From JAFARE01 sp963777285 (lineage in GTDB: Bacteria; Chloroflexota; Dormibacteria; Aeolococcales; Aeolococcaceae), in the NCBI GenBank assembly GCA_963777285.1, contig CAVZPR010000002.1, forward strand, positions 372,001-436,000: 64,000 nucleotides of DNA, given 5' to 3'. The first letter of the stretch is position 1. Every line of letters begins with the position of its first letter. Positions 41,241 through 52,828 of this stretch are shown piece by piece. Position numbers and translations under genes: made by a program. The notes below the pieces were generated by a model, which did not search any database, had not been told where the DNA came from, and was given only the letters and a program-made list of their open reading frames with translations.

Positions 41241-42655
41241 GCGATGCGCTGGCTGCGGTCCGTGTGCGGTTGCGAGGAGCTCCCCGCCGGCACGCTGCGC
41301 CGCGCCGGTTGTTTCGCCGCGGGCCGCCGCGGCTGCCGTCCGATGCTCAGATAGGTGAAGCCGCGCCCCGCCAGGTCGTCGCCGTCGAGGCAGTTGCGGC
41401 CGTCGATGACGAGCGGACGGCGCACCAGCGTGGCCACGCGATCCCAGTCGAGCGTGCGGTACTCCTGCCACTCGGTGACGATCAGCACCGCGTCCGCACC
41501 GCGCACGCACTCGTACGGATCCGGCGTCATCCGCGTGGTCTGCAGCAGCCGCCCGGCGGCGGCGACGGCGACCGGGTCGGTGGCGACGACCTCGGCCCCG
41601 AGATCCTCGAGATGGCGCACGACGTCGATCGACGCAGCCTGGCGCACGTCGTCCGTTCCCGGCTTGAACGCAAGCCCCAGCACGGCCACACGCTTGCCCG
41701 CGACGCTGCCGCCGAGCGCCTTCTGCACCTTGGCGACGAACCTGCTGCGCTGCTGCGCGTTGACCTCGACGGCGGCGCGCAGCAGCCAGAAGCTCTGGCC
41801 GTGATAGCTCGCCGCCTGGTCGAGCGCGCGCACGTCCTTGGGGAAGCACGAGCCGCCAAAGCCGAGGCCCGCGCCCAGGAACGCGCGCCCGATGCGCGGG
41901 TCGGCGCCGACCCCGTCGGCCACGATGCCGACGTCGGCGCCGGTGTGCTCGCACACCTGCGCCATCTCGTTGATGAAGGAGATCTTCAGCGCGAGGAACG
42001 CGTTCACTCCGTACTTGATCAGCTCAGCACTGGTGGAGTCGGTGAGCAGGATCGGTGCATCCAGGTGCGCGAACAGCTGCGCAACCCGCTGGCAGGCGTC
42101 GCGGTCGTCACCGCCGATCACCACCTGCGGAGGGCTGCGAAAGTCCCTCACGGCGCTGCCCTCGCTGAGGAATTCCGGGCAGACGGTGAGCGGCAGCAGG
42201 CGCGAGTTGCGGCGCACCAGACGGCGCAGCGCGGCGGTCGTCCCCGGAGGCACCGTGCTCTTGATCACCATCACCGTGTCCGGGCGCGCGTGTGCCACGG
42301 TGCTGCTCAGCGCGGCGCGCACCTGGCTCAGGTCGGCGCGGCCGTCGGCCAGCGGCGGCGTGCCGACCGCGATCATGGCGATCTCCACGCCGCGCATGGC
42401 GACGGCGACCTCGTCGCAGAGGACCAGCGTGCCGCGCTGCAGCACGTCGCGGAGCAGCTCGTCGAGCAGCGGCTCGTGGATCGGTGCTCGTCCCTGGCTG
42501 AGCAGCGCCAGCCGTTCCGCGTCGATGTCGAGCAGGCGCACCTCGATGCCGCTGTCGGCGAGGCACACCGCGGTCACGAGCCCGACGTAGCCCGCGCCGA
42601 CGATGCACACAGGGCTGGGCCGTCCGTCGACCCACGCGGAATTACCCCTCGCCAC
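41237..42655 (-). CDS. UDP-glucose 6-dehydrogenase
   Basis: 472 aa. N-terminal NAD site VCIVGAGYVGLVTA, catalytic Cys in GFGGSCFPKDVRAL near residue 275 and the C-terminal domain block AVLGLAFKPGTDDVR. Converts UDP-glucose to UDP-glucuronate. GTG 42655 is chosen because TATTCT is exactly 6 nt upstream; GTG 42610 would begin directly at the dinucleotide fold. It feeds the decarboxylase that follows. Confidence 0.9.
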   Translation of the reverse strand: MARGNSAWVDGRPSPVCIVGAGYVGLVTAVCLADSGIEVRLLDIDAERLALLSQGRAPIHEPLLDELLRDVLQRGTLVLCDEVAVAMRGVEIAMIAVGTPPLADGRADLSQVRAALSSTVAHARPDTVMVIKSTVPPGTTAALRRLVRRNSRLLPLTVCPEFLSEGSAVRDFRSPPQVVIGGDDRDACQRVAQLFAHLDAPILLTDSTSAELIKYGVNAFLALKISFINEMAQVCEHTGADVGIVADGVGADPRIGRAFLGAGLGFGGSCFPKDVRALDQAASYHGQSFWLLRAAVEVNAQQRSRFVAKVQKALGGSVAGKRVAVLGLAFKPGTDDVRQAASIDVVRHLEDLGAEVVATDPVAVAAAGRLLQTTRMTPDPYECVRGADAVLIVTEWQEYRTLDWDRVATLVRRPLVIDGRNCLDGDDLAGRGFTYLSIGRQPRRPAAKQPARRSVPAGSSSQPHTDRSQRIA

Positions 42656-42671
42656 GGGGCTAGAATACCCC
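42656..42671. promoter_or_regulatory. Shared divergent -10 element
   Basis: TAGAATA (42661-42667) reads as TAGAAT toward the ABC-F gene (GTG 5 nt later) and as TATTCT toward the dehydrogenase (GTG 6 nt later). The two start codons are only 16 nt apart. Confidence 0.6.
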
Positions 42672-44350
<1,679 letters not shown>

Positions 44351-44351
<1 letters not shown>

Positions 44352-45250
44352 TGCCCGGGGCGCGGGCGGCGACGCTGGCGCTGGCCGGCGCCACGGTTGC
44401 GGTGTCGTTCAGCGCCATCTTCATCCGCATCGCGGGCGGCGACGCCGCCACCATCGTGTGGCTGCGCATGAGCATGGCGGTGGTGCTGCTGTCGCCATTC
44501 GCGCTGCGCGACGCGCACAACCGCGCGCTGCCGCGCTCGCGACGCGACGCGCTGCTGGTGCTCGGCAGTGGTGTGCTGCTCGCGGGGCACTTCCTCTTCT
44601 GGACCGCATCTCTCGCGTATACGTCGGTGGCCGCGAGCGTGCTCCTGGTGTCCCTGCATCCCGTGATCGTCGCGCCCCTGGGACGGCGTCTCCTGGGCGA
44701 GCGTCCCAGCATGTTCACGTATGCGGGCTTGGGGCTGACCATGGCCGGCACGGTCGTGACCTGCGCCGGTGACCTGAGCATCGGCGCGCGGCCGATCACC
44801 GGTGACCTCCTCGCCATCGCGGGGGCTTTGTGCCTCGCCGGGTATCTGATCATCGGACGCACGGTGCGTGCCGCTCTCGGCGTCGCCACGTACTCGGTGA
44901 GTGTGTTCGCGGTGGTTGCAGGTGTGGCCGCTCTCACGGCGGTCGTGGCCGGCGTTGCGCACGTGCCGAGCCCGCGCCTCGTCCTGCTGGGCCTGGCTCT
45001 CGCCGCGGTCTGCACCGTGGGTGGACACGCGGTGTACAACTGGGCGCTGCGACGCGTGCACGCGGTCACGGTCTCCATCGCGTTCCTCGGCGAGCCGCCA
45101 CTGGCTGCGGTGCTCGCGCTGCTGCTGCTGGGATCGTCCCCACCACCGACCACGGTCGCGGGCGGCGCGCTCATCCTGGTCGGCCTTGCATGCGCCCTCG
45201 CGGACGCGCGCTCGCAGGCTCTGGCGAACGCGATGGTTGTCTTGGAATAG
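44351..45250 (+). CDS. EamA/DMT-family transporter
   Basis: 299 aa with ten predicted helices in two EamA halves (~10-135 and ~150-290), e.g. TSVAASVLLVSLHPVIVAPLG at the end of the first half. Probably exports small metabolites. The ATG overlaps the ABC-F stop (TGATG), so they form a coupled pair; the pairing suggests drug or metabolite resistance, by inference. Confidence 0.85.
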
Positions 45251-45251
45251 A

Positions 45252-45269
45252 CGTCACCGTCCGGTGACG
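45252..45269. terminator. Hairpin after the EamA gene
   Basis: CGTCACC, 4-nt loop, GGTGACG: a 7-bp stem directly after the stop. No U-tract. Confidence 0.5.
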
Positions 45270-45289
45270 ACGGCGTGACAGGGCGTGAG

Positions 45290-45303
45290 TATGCTCGGCC
45301 CTC
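45290..45303 (+). promoter_or_regulatory. -10 element of the chitinase-like gene
   Basis: TATGCT (45290-45295) ends 8 nt before GTG 45304. Confidence 0.45.
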
Positions 45304-47703
45304 GTGCACCGGCCTCTGCTCGCGCTCGCCGCCGTCGTCGCGGTCACCACGCTCGCCGCAGTGCCGGCACGTGGAGCGGCGTCAGCGCCGAGCGCGACGC
45401 CGCCTGCCGTCGTCCGCCCGCACGCAGCGTTTGACGACACCACAGGCCCACCACCGCGCGACCTCAAAGCGGGCGCGCCGGCGCTGCCGCTGCTGCATCC
45501 GAAGATCGCGCTCGCCGCCGCCCGCGGCGCCGCGGCGGCCACGGCATCGCGTCCCGACCCCGAGGTGCTCGGCTTCGCCCAGTCCGGTGAGGTTTCCTCG
45601 GGCTCCTGGATCAGCGATCTGCGCTTCAACCTGCTCACCACCGTCGCGTACTTCGCGGTCAACGTCAACTCGAACGGAACGCTGTACACCGGAGACACAG
45701 GCTACGCGACGTGGCGCAGCAGCCAGATGACGAGCCTGATCAACGCGGCGCACAACGCCGGTGACCGCGTCGTGCTCACCATCAAGGCATTCAACGACAG
45801 CACCATCGCGGGCGCCACGGGATCGCCGGGGGCGCGGCAGACGCTCATCAACGCCACCCTCAACGAGCTGCGCACGCGCGGCGGTGACGGTGTGAACGTC
45901 GACTTCGAGGGCGTGAGCTCCGGCCTGGCCGCCAACTTCACGACGTTCATCGCACAGCTCGACAGCACGCTGAAGTCGCAACTTCCCGGCCAGTCGTACC
46001 TCACGGTCGACACGTACGCGAGCGCGGGCCTGGGCGGCACCATGTACGACCTGACCGCTTTGACGCCGCACGTCGACGCCTTCGACCTCATGGGATACGG
46101 CTTCGCCAGCGGTTCCGAGGCCACGCCGACGGCGCCGCTGCACGGCGACTGGTACAACGTGGCCCAGTCGGTCAGCGACTACCAGACCAAATACGGGGTG
46201 CCGGCGCGCGAGATCATCCTCGGCGTTCCCTACTACGGCTTCAAGTGGTCGGTGGCACACGCCGACCCGGGCGGCGCCGGCACGCAGCCCGGCAGCGCGT
46301 CGGCGGTCGACACCTACAGCGGCGCGCTGGCTGACTTCAGCTGCGCCCTGAACGTCACGCGGTACTGGTCGAGCACCTTCGACGAGCCGTACGTCACCTG
46401 GTGGAGCCCCGCAAGCGGTGACCCGTGCGGCGGCAACCACAACTCGTGGCGCGAGCTCTTCTACGACGACGCGCAGTCACTGGGTGACAAGTACGACCTG
46501 GTCAACAGCGAGGGCTTGCGCGGCATCGGCATCTGGGCTCTGGGCTACGACAGTGGCAGCAGCGACCTCTGGAACGAGATCGCGGCGAAGTTCACGGTGA
46601 CGCACGCCCCCGCGGCTACGGTGTCGGCGCTGCCCGCCAGCGAGAGCACCACGGCGTTCACCGTCGCATGGACGAGCGTCCCCGGCACGCCACCGGCCGC
46701 TCGGTACGAGCTGTGGGCCGAGGACGGCAGCGGCCCCTGGGTGCGCTACGCCACGACCACCGCCAAGAGCATCACGGCCTTCGGCTTCCCCGGCCACTCC
46801 TACGGTTTCTACGTCGAGGCGATCGGCGCCAACGGCTACGACAGCGGCGGCCCGGCGGCGGCGCAGGCGACGACCACGGTGAGCAGCAGCGCGACGCGCA
46901 GCGTCACCGCGTTCACATCGCTGTACGGCGTCAGCGGCGATGGAGCCCTGGAGCCGGGCTCGTCGCCGCCGCTGGGCATGTCCGGAACGTTCGGCTGGAA
47001 CATCGCCCGCGGCGTCGCCGAGGACGCGAGCGGAGAGGGCGGCGTCATCCTCGACGGCTGGGGCGGGCTGCATCCGTTCGGCGACGCGACGAACGTGTCC
47101 TCGGCCGGGTACTGGCCGGGGCAGGACGTCACCCGAGGTGTCGCCGAGAACGCCGCGAACCAGGGATACTTCGTCGACGACTGGGGCGGGCTGCACCGCT
47201 TCAGCAGCAACGGAGCGGCGCTGCCCGCGGCGATCCTCGCCTCGGGGGGCTACTGGCCCGGCCAGGACGTGGCCCGCGGCGTCGCGCTGTTCGGCGACGG
47301 CAGCGGCGGAGTGGTGCTCGACGACTGGGGCGGCGTGCACCCGTTCACGGTGGCTGGCGACACGCAGCAGCCGGAGGCGGCGCACGTGACCGGGTACTGG
47401 CGCGGCTGGGACATCGTCCGCGCGGTGGTGCTCCTGCCCGGTTCGACGTACACGCACTACAGCGGCTACGTGCTCGACGGCTGGGGCGGCGTCCACCCCT
47501 TCAACGGAGCGCCCGCGCTCAGCGACAGCGCCTACTGGCCCGGCAGCGACGTGGCGCGAGGGCTGGTACTGCTTCCGGGCGCGCCCCATGCGGGGTACGT
47601 GCTGGACGCGTGGGGCGGCATGCACGCGTTCGGCGGCGCGCCGGCGCTCGTGACCCCCATGTACGGCCCCGCCGACGCGGCGCACGCCGCCACCGTGCGC
47701 TGA
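45304..47703 (+). CDS. Secreted GH18 chitinase-like protein with C-terminal repeat domain
   Basis: 799 aa. Signal peptide ~1-27. GH18 barrel ~90-435 with catalytic signature DGVNVDFEG (Glu acid; the family allows Asn at the middle position), FDLMGYGFAS and WALGYDSG near the end. A fibronectin type III-like domain follows at ~440-530. Residues ~535-799 hold five tandem ~45-residue units built on the pattern VLDGWGGLHPFG...YWPGQDVARG, plus half units at both ends. Probably hydrolyses a chitin- or peptidoglycan-like glycan outside the cell. Same C-terminal domain as the next gene. Confidence 0.85.
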   Translation: MHRPLLALAAVVAVTTLAAVPARGAASAPSATPPAVVRPHAAFDDTTGPPPRDLKAGAPALPLLHPKIALAAARGAAAATASRPDPEVLGFAQSGEVSSGSWISDLRFNLLTTVAYFAVNVNSNGTLYTGDTGYATWRSSQMTSLINAAHNAGDRVVLTIKAFNDSTIAGATGSPGARQTLINATLNELRTRGGDGVNVDFEGVSSGLAANFTTFIAQLDSTLKSQLPGQSYLTVDTYASAGLGGTMYDLTALTPHVDAFDLMGYGFASGSEATPTAPLHGDWYNVAQSVSDYQTKYGVPAREIILGVPYYGFKWSVAHADPGGAGTQPGSASAVDTYSGALADFSCALNVTRYWSSTFDEPYVTWWSPASGDPCGGNHNSWRELFYDDAQSLGDKYDLVNSEGLRGIGIWALGYDSGSSDLWNEIAAKFTVTHAPAATVSALPASESTTAFTVAWTSVPGTPPAARYELWAEDGSGPWVRYATTTAKSITAFGFPGHSYGFYVEAIGANGYDSGGPAAAQATTTVSSSATRSVTAFTSLYGVSGDGALEPGSSPPLGMSGTFGWNIARGVAEDASGEGGVILDGWGGLHPFGDATNVSSAGYWPGQDVTRGVAENAANQGYFVDDWGGLHRFSSNGAALPAAILASGGYWPGQDVARGVALFGDGSGGVVLDDWGGVHPFTVAGDTQQPEAAHVTGYWRGWDIVRAVVLLPGSTYTHYSGYVLDGWGGVHPFNGAPALSDSAYWPGSDVARGLVLLPGAPHAGYVLDAWGGMHAFGGAPALVTPMYGPADAAHAATVR

Positions 47704-47719
47704 CCCCTCTGCGCTAGCC

Positions 47720-47750
47720 GGCCGCGGCCCTTCGACAAAGCCGCGCGGCC
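47720..47750 (+). terminator. GC-rich hairpin after the chitinase-like gene
   Basis: GGCCGCGGC and GCCGCGCGGCC pair with one bulge around a short loop, 16 nt after the stop. Confidence 0.4.
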
Positions 47751-47897
47751 GTCTCACGACTCTGCGGCCCGGCGGTCACGACGCGGTTGCGCTTCGTTCT
47801 TTCGACGCGTTCGCCGCGCATGCTGCGAGCGTTTCCGGCGCGCGGGGGAATCGCTGGGACGAGAGCGGATCTGGACCACGGAGACAGAGCAGGCACC

Positions 47898-50702
47898 ATG
47901 ACCTCGCGGCACGAGCGCAGGAAGGAATCGATTCACAGGCGGCCGTTGGTGGCCGGGGCTCTCCTCGGTCTCGTCGCCGGTCTCGCGGGCGCCGCGCCGG
48001 CGCTGGCCACGGCCTCCCCCGGCGCGCAGCCCGCAACGAGCGCCGGCCCAGCCCCGGCCCGCGCACATGCGCAGGCGCTGACCGCCTCACAGGTGGCCAT
48101 CCGTGCCTGCGCCGCCGCCGCCGACTACCTCGACATCGCCGGCCAGGGGCCGCTGTGCAGGGGCAACGGCCTCTGGGTGATGCGCACCGGCAACGGGCGA
48201 GAGGTGACGGTGTCGGCGCCCGACCGCATCTCGGCACTGGCCACCACACGGACCCATGCAGCTCCGGCGAGCGCTGCGCCGCTCCTCGCCTCACAGTGCG
48301 TCGACCCCGCGCAGCACACGCACATCGAGCTGTACTACGCGCACTTCAGCGACCAGCCCGACAACTACTCCAGTCACGTCGCCGACATTCAGCAGATGTT
48401 CCGCGACGTCGACTCCGACTACATCGACTACGACGCCACCAACTACTTCGGCGTCGGCATGCACCTCTACGTCGAGTGCGATGGCAACGGGAATCCTGTG
48501 GTGCACGACATCGCGCTGTCCACCCCGCTGGGCAGCAGCAACTTCGACAGTATCATCACCGACATGACCAACCAGCACCACAGCAGCAACCTGGCGCACT
48601 ACTGGATCTGGACAGACGGCAACCCCGAGGCGGGTCTCGGATACGCGGGGCAGAGCACCATCGAAGACGACAACTCCGCTTCGGCGAGCAACTCGATCAA
48701 CTCCAACTTCGAATTCTCGGTGAACTACGGGTTCGCGTCGAACGACAGCGGCGCGCAGATCTTCGCGCACGAGAACGGCCACGCCATGGGCGCCGTGCAG
48801 CTGAGTGCGCCGGATTCCACGGGCCTCTGGCACTGCACCGACGGCTACGACGTCATGTGCTACAACGACGGCGGCCCCAAGGGCGGCAGGTACTCCAACA
48901 GCGCGTGCAGCCCGGCTCCCAACGGAACACTGATCTTCGACTGCAAGTTCAACGACTACTTCAACCCGGCGCCGGCTGCGGGCTCGTACCTGGCAACCCA
49001 CTGGAACGTCGCCGGCGCCTACAACCACTGGCTCTTCATCCAGGCGCTGGCGACCACCACGTCGCTGTCGGCCGGCAGCTCCGCCGTCTACAGCCAGCCG
49101 GTCGCGCTGACCGCGACGGTGCACCCGCCGGGTGGCACGCACCCCAGCACGCCCACGGGCAGCATCACCTTCTACGACGGCGCCACCAACCTGGGCAGCG
49201 CGACGCTGAACTCCTCCGGCGTCGCCTCCTTCACCACCACGTCGCTGTCGCTCGGCGGTCACTCGCTCAGCGCGACGTACAACGGGTCGGGCGTGTATCT
49301 GTCGAGCTCGTCCGGAACGTCGTCGCTCACCGTCTCGCAGGCACAGTCGGCGACATCCGTGAGCACGTCGGCCAATCCGGCGCCGCTCGGCGCCGGCCTC
49401 ACCATCACAGCGACGGTGGCACCGGTGTCGCCCGCCACCGCGCATCCCGGGGGCAGCGTCACCTTCTACGACGGTGGGTCGTCGCTGGGCACGGCGGCGC
49501 TGAACGGTTCCGGACAGGCGTCGATCAACCAGACGCTTTCCTACGGCGGGCACCAGCTCTCCGCCTCGTACGCGGGGAGCAGCGACTTCGCCGCATCCGA
49601 CGACTCGTCGTCGCCGCTGCAGGAGATGGTGCTCTACGCGTCGTCGACCAGGGTGACGACCTCAGCCCCGGGCGGGGACGGCGAATACGGCACGGCGGTG
49701 ACGTTCTCGGCGACGGTCACCGCCGGCGGCGGCGCGTCGGGCAACCCGACGGGCAGCGTGACCTTCGAGGACGGCGCGACGCCGCTGGCGGCGCCGGTGC
49801 CGCTGAGCGGCAGCCACGCGTCGTTGACCACCAGCGCGCTCGCGCCCGGCACGCGCCAGGTGAATGCCGTGTACTCCGGCGACTCCGCGTTCGTGCCCAG
49901 CACGGGCACCGTCACCGAGACCGTCACCACCTTCTCCGCCTTCCTCGAGCTCGACGACTTCGGCGGCCGCCATCCCGTGGACTCGCCACAGCTGTCCAGC
50001 GCTTCCGCCGCCTGGCCGTCGAACACGGCGCGCGGAGTGGTGCTGCGCGCCGACGGGCGGAGCGGCTACGTGCTCGACGACTGGGGTGGGCTGCACCCGT
50101 TCGGTGGCGCGCCGACCGTGCGGGTCAGCGGGTACTGGGTGGGCCAGGACTACGCTCGCGGGCTCGTGCTGCGGGCCGATGGCGTCAGCGGCTACGTGCT
50201 CGACGCCTGGGGCGGCCTGCATCCCTTCGGCGGAGCTCCGGCCGTGCACGCCACCGGGTACTGGCCCGGGGAGGACGTCGTCAAGGGCGTGGTGCTGCGG
50301 GCCGACGGCCAGAGCGGCTACGTGCTGGACGACTTCGGCGGCGTGCACCCCTTCGGTGTCAACGGCGACATCCCCCCGGTGCCGCACGTGACCGGCTATT
50401 GGCGCGGCTGGAACATCGCCCGCGGCATCACCCTGGACGAGGACGGCCAGGGTGGCTACGTGCTCGACGGCTGGGGTGGCCTGCACCCGTTCGGCAACGC
50501 GCCGCCGGTTACCGAGACCGGGTACTGGCGGGGCTGGGACATCGCCCGGTCGCTCGTGGTGCTGCCCGGCCCGCTGCACATGGGCTACGTGCTCGACGGC
50601 TGGGGTGGCCTGCACTCCTTCGGCGGCGCGCCCCAGGTGTCTGTGCCGCCCGGCGGCTACTTCGCCGGCCATGACGCGGAACACGCCATCACGCTCCGCT
50701 GA
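47898..50702 (+). CDS. Secreted metzincin-like protease with Ig-like repeats and C-terminal repeat domain
   Basis: 934 aa. Signal peptide ~1-38 (HRRPLVAGALLGLVAGLAG). Catalytic region: FAHENGHAMGAVQ near residue 292 followed by WHCTDGYDVMCY. HExxHxxG and a Met-turn-like VMCY fit metzincins, but the usual third His is Gln; the nearby WHC His may serve. Three Ig-like domains (~380-675) of the Big_3 type follow (GSITFYDG, GSVTFYDG, GSVTFEDG). Residues ~677-934 hold five complete and two half repeat units as in the chitinase-like protein. ATG 47898 begins a clean signal peptide. Confidence 0.8.
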   Translation: MTSRHERRKESIHRRPLVAGALLGLVAGLAGAAPALATASPGAQPATSAGPAPARAHAQALTASQVAIRACAAAADYLDIAGQGPLCRGNGLWVMRTGNGREVTVSAPDRISALATTRTHAAPASAAPLLASQCVDPAQHTHIELYYAHFSDQPDNYSSHVADIQQMFRDVDSDYIDYDATNYFGVGMHLYVECDGNGNPVVHDIALSTPLGSSNFDSIITDMTNQHHSSNLAHYWIWTDGNPEAGLGYAGQSTIEDDNSASASNSINSNFEFSVNYGFASNDSGAQIFAHENGHAMGAVQLSAPDSTGLWHCTDGYDVMCYNDGGPKGGRYSNSACSPAPNGTLIFDCKFNDYFNPAPAAGSYLATHWNVAGAYNHWLFIQALATTTSLSAGSSAVYSQPVALTATVHPPGGTHPSTPTGSITFYDGATNLGSATLNSSGVASFTTTSLSLGGHSLSATYNGSGVYLSSSSGTSSLTVSQAQSATSVSTSANPAPLGAGLTITATVAPVSPATAHPGGSVTFYDGGSSLGTAALNGSGQASINQTLSYGGHQLSASYAGSSDFAASDDSSSPLQEMVLYASSTRVTTSAPGGDGEYGTAVTFSATVTAGGGASGNPTGSVTFEDGATPLAAPVPLSGSHASLTTSALAPGTRQVNAVYSGDSAFVPSTGTVTETVTTFSAFLELDDFGGRHPVDSPQLSSASAAWPSNTARGVVLRADGRSGYVLDDWGGLHPFGGAPTVRVSGYWVGQDYARGLVLRADGVSGYVLDAWGGLHPFGGAPAVHATGYWPGEDVVKGVVLRADGQSGYVLDDFGGVHPFGVNGDIPPVPHVTGYWRGWNIARGITLDEDGQGGYVLDGWGGLHPFGNAPPVTETGYWRGWDIARSLVVLPGPLHMGYVLDGWGGLHSFGGAPQVSVPPGGYFAGHDAEHAITLR

Positions 50703-50711
50703 GCGCCTCGG

Positions 50712-52001
50712 TCAGCGGGCGGCGACGCCCTGGCCCGCCACGGCGGCGCCATCGCCCGCGCCGCGCGGCGTCCCCACCTCCCATGCGCCCCCCAGGTCGA
50801 GCACGCCGAGACGTCCCACCTCGTCGGTGACACGGAACTCGAACGCGAGCTCCAACCGGTCGTACTGCACGGTCGGCACCGCCGGGTGGAGCGCGATGCC
50901 CAAGCGGTACGTGCCGGTGAGCAGGGGCAGGCGCGGCATCGCGTAGTCGACCAGGAGCTGCTCTCCGGTGCGCAGGCGAGGCACGGCGCGCTGCTCCACC
51001 AGGGTGTTGGTGCCGCTCAACAGCGCGCCGTCGGCGCGGTGCAGGCCGAGGCCCACGACGAGGTCGTCGACGTCGCGCTGCGCCTGGATCTCGATGCGGA
51101 TGGTCATCGGCTCGCCCGACGTGAAGTTGACGTGCTTCTCGCCGTTGCCGCGCAGCAGGTGCACCGCCCGCACCCGCACGTCACCGGTGCCCCAGCGGGT
51201 GGCGCTGGGCCGCTGGTCGTCGAGGTCGACCAGCGCGCCACCGGTCGCGATGCGCTCCTGATCCTGCAGCTCGCCGACCATGTGGCGGTACTTCGTGGTC
51301 ACCTGGTTGGCGCTGCCGTCGGCGAGCAGTTTGCCGTGGTCCATGAGCAGCGCGCGGTCGCAGTACAGGTCCACACCGCTGAGCTCGTGCGTCACCAGGA
51401 TGATGGTCCGCCCCTCGCGCTTGTACCGGTTGAAGACGTCGAAGCACTTGGACTGGAAGCGCGCGTCGCCGACTGCGAGCACCTCGTCCATCAGCAGGAT
51501 CGCCGCGTCGGCCTGGATCGACACCGTGAACGCGAGGCGCACCTGCATCCCCGACGAGTAGTTCTTCAGCTTGGTGTCGACGAACTGCTCCAGCTCGGCG
51601 AAGTGGATCATCTCCTCCATCCGCTGTTCCAGCAGACGCCGCGGCAAGCCGAGGATGGCGCCGTTGAGCAGCACGTTCTCGCGCGCCGTCAGCTCCGGGT
51701 TGAATCCCACGCCCAGCTCGAGGAACGGCGACACCAGCCCGTGCACGTCGACGTGTCCGCGCGTGGGTTTGTAGATGCGCGCGAGGATCTTGAGCAGCGT
51801 GCTCTTCCCCGAGCCGTTGCGCCCGATGATGCCCAGGAACTGCCCCTCCGGGACGTCGAACGACACCCCGTCGACGGCGAGCAGGTCTCGGTACCGAGAA
51901 GCGCTGCGAAAGTGCGTGACGCGATACTTCAGCGTGCTGCTGCGGTCCAGCGGTATGCGAAACCGTTTGGTGACGTCGTTGACGCTGACGGCCGCGGTCA
52001 C
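50712..52001 (-). CDS. wzt: Polysaccharide ABC exporter ATPase with Wzt C-terminal domain
   Basis: 429 aa. ABC domain ~1-250: Walker A GRNGSGKSTLLKIL, SSGMQVRLAF signature, Walker B ILLMDEVLAVGD, all of the Wzt/TagH type. The C-terminal ~290-420 beta-sandwich (TSGEPMTIRIEIQ...) is a Wzt-type glycan-binding domain that reads the end of the polymer. The GTG overlaps the permease stop by 4 nt (GTGA). It pairs with the permease to export an undecaprenyl-linked glycan. Confidence 0.92.
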   Translation of the reverse strand: MTAAVSVNDVTKRFRIPLDRSSTLKYRVTHFRSASRYRDLLAVDGVSFDVPEGQFLGIIGRNGSGKSTLLKILARIYKPTRGHVDVHGLVSPFLELGVGFNPELTARENVLLNGAILGLPRRLLEQRMEEMIHFAELEQFVDTKLKNYSSGMQVRLAFTVSIQADAAILLMDEVLAVGDARFQSKCFDVFNRYKREGRTIILVTHELSGVDLYCDRALLMDHGKLLADGSANQVTTKYRHMVGELQDQERIATGGALVDLDDQRPSATRWGTGDVRVRAVHLLRGNGEKHVNFTSGEPMTIRIEIQAQRDVDDLVVGLGLHRADGALLSGTNTLVEQRAVPRLRTGEQLLVDYAMPRLPLLTGTYRLGIALHPAVPTVQYDRLELAFEFRVTDEVGRLGVLDLGGAWEVGTPRGAGDGAAVAGQGVAAR

Positions 52002-52828
52002 AGGTTCTCCGCGACCACCGGCGCGAGGCGGCGGAACACGAGCAGTCCCAGCAGCAGCAGGCCCCCGCTGATCGCTATCGGGATGAGGAAACGGACGCCC
52101 ACCAGGCTCGCGCTCCAGGGCACGGTGGAGATGACGAGCGCGTGGCGCGCGTCCTCGATGATCTGCGTGAGCGGGCTCGCCAGGAACAGGCCCCGGTATC
52201 GCGCCGGAACCGTCGTGATGGGGTACACCACCGCGGATCCGTAGAAGAGCACCTGCGTGGAGATGTCCCAGATGTGACCCAGGTCGCGGTAGAAGACGAA
52301 GAGCGACGAGAGCAGAAACGAGAGTCCCAGCGCCAGCACGTACAGCTCGACGAGCAGTGGGATGACGGCGAACGTGCGCAACCCCAGGTGCAGGTGGCCC
52401 AGCGGCGTGGCCACGGCGACGATGAGTGTGAGGTTGATGAGGAAGGTCATCGTGGCCGTCATCGACGAGGCGATGATCAGGATCCAGCGCGGGAAGAAGG
52501 CCTTGCGGATCAGGTGCGCGTTGCCCGCGATCGCCACCATCGCCGCGCCCGTGCAGTCGGTGAAGAACGTGAAGAAGACGATGCCCACCAGCAGCTGCAG
52601 CGGGAACTCGTTGGAGTGCTGATGGAAGAAGACGACGAAGATCGCGTACATGATGCTGAAGAGCATCAGCGGCTTCACCAGGGACCACAGGTACCCCAGC
52701 ACCGAGCCCGTGTATTTGAGCTTGAACTGCGTCCATGCCAGCTCGCGCGCGAGGTTGAGGTTGCGCCGCAGCGTGCTGAGCTGTTGTGTCGATCGGGAGG
52801 CGGGTGGGGCCGCGGTCGCCGTGGCCAT
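51998..52828 (-). CDS. wzm: Polysaccharide ABC exporter permease
   Basis: 276 aa ABC-2 type permease with six hydrophobic segments (e.g. LMLFSIMYAIFVVFFHQ, GLSFLLSSLFVFYRDLG, RFLIPIAISGGLLLLGLLVF). The N-terminal ARELAWTQFKLKYTGSVLGY is typical of Wzm/TagG. Start ATG 52828 shares one base with the stop of the preceding gene. Forms the channel for the glycan. Confidence 0.92.
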   Translation of the reverse strand: MATATAAPPASRSTQQLSTLRRNLNLARELAWTQFKLKYTGSVLGYLWSLVKPLMLFSIMYAIFVVFFHQHSNEFPLQLLVGIVFFTFFTDCTGAAMVAIAGNAHLIRKAFFPRWILIIASSMTATMTFLINLTLIVAVATPLGHLHLGLRTFAVIPLLVELYVLALGLSFLLSSLFVFYRDLGHIWDISTQVLFYGSAVVYPITTVPARYRGLFLASPLTQIIEDARHALVISTVPWSASLVGVRFLIPIAISGGLLLLGLLVFRRLAPVVAENL

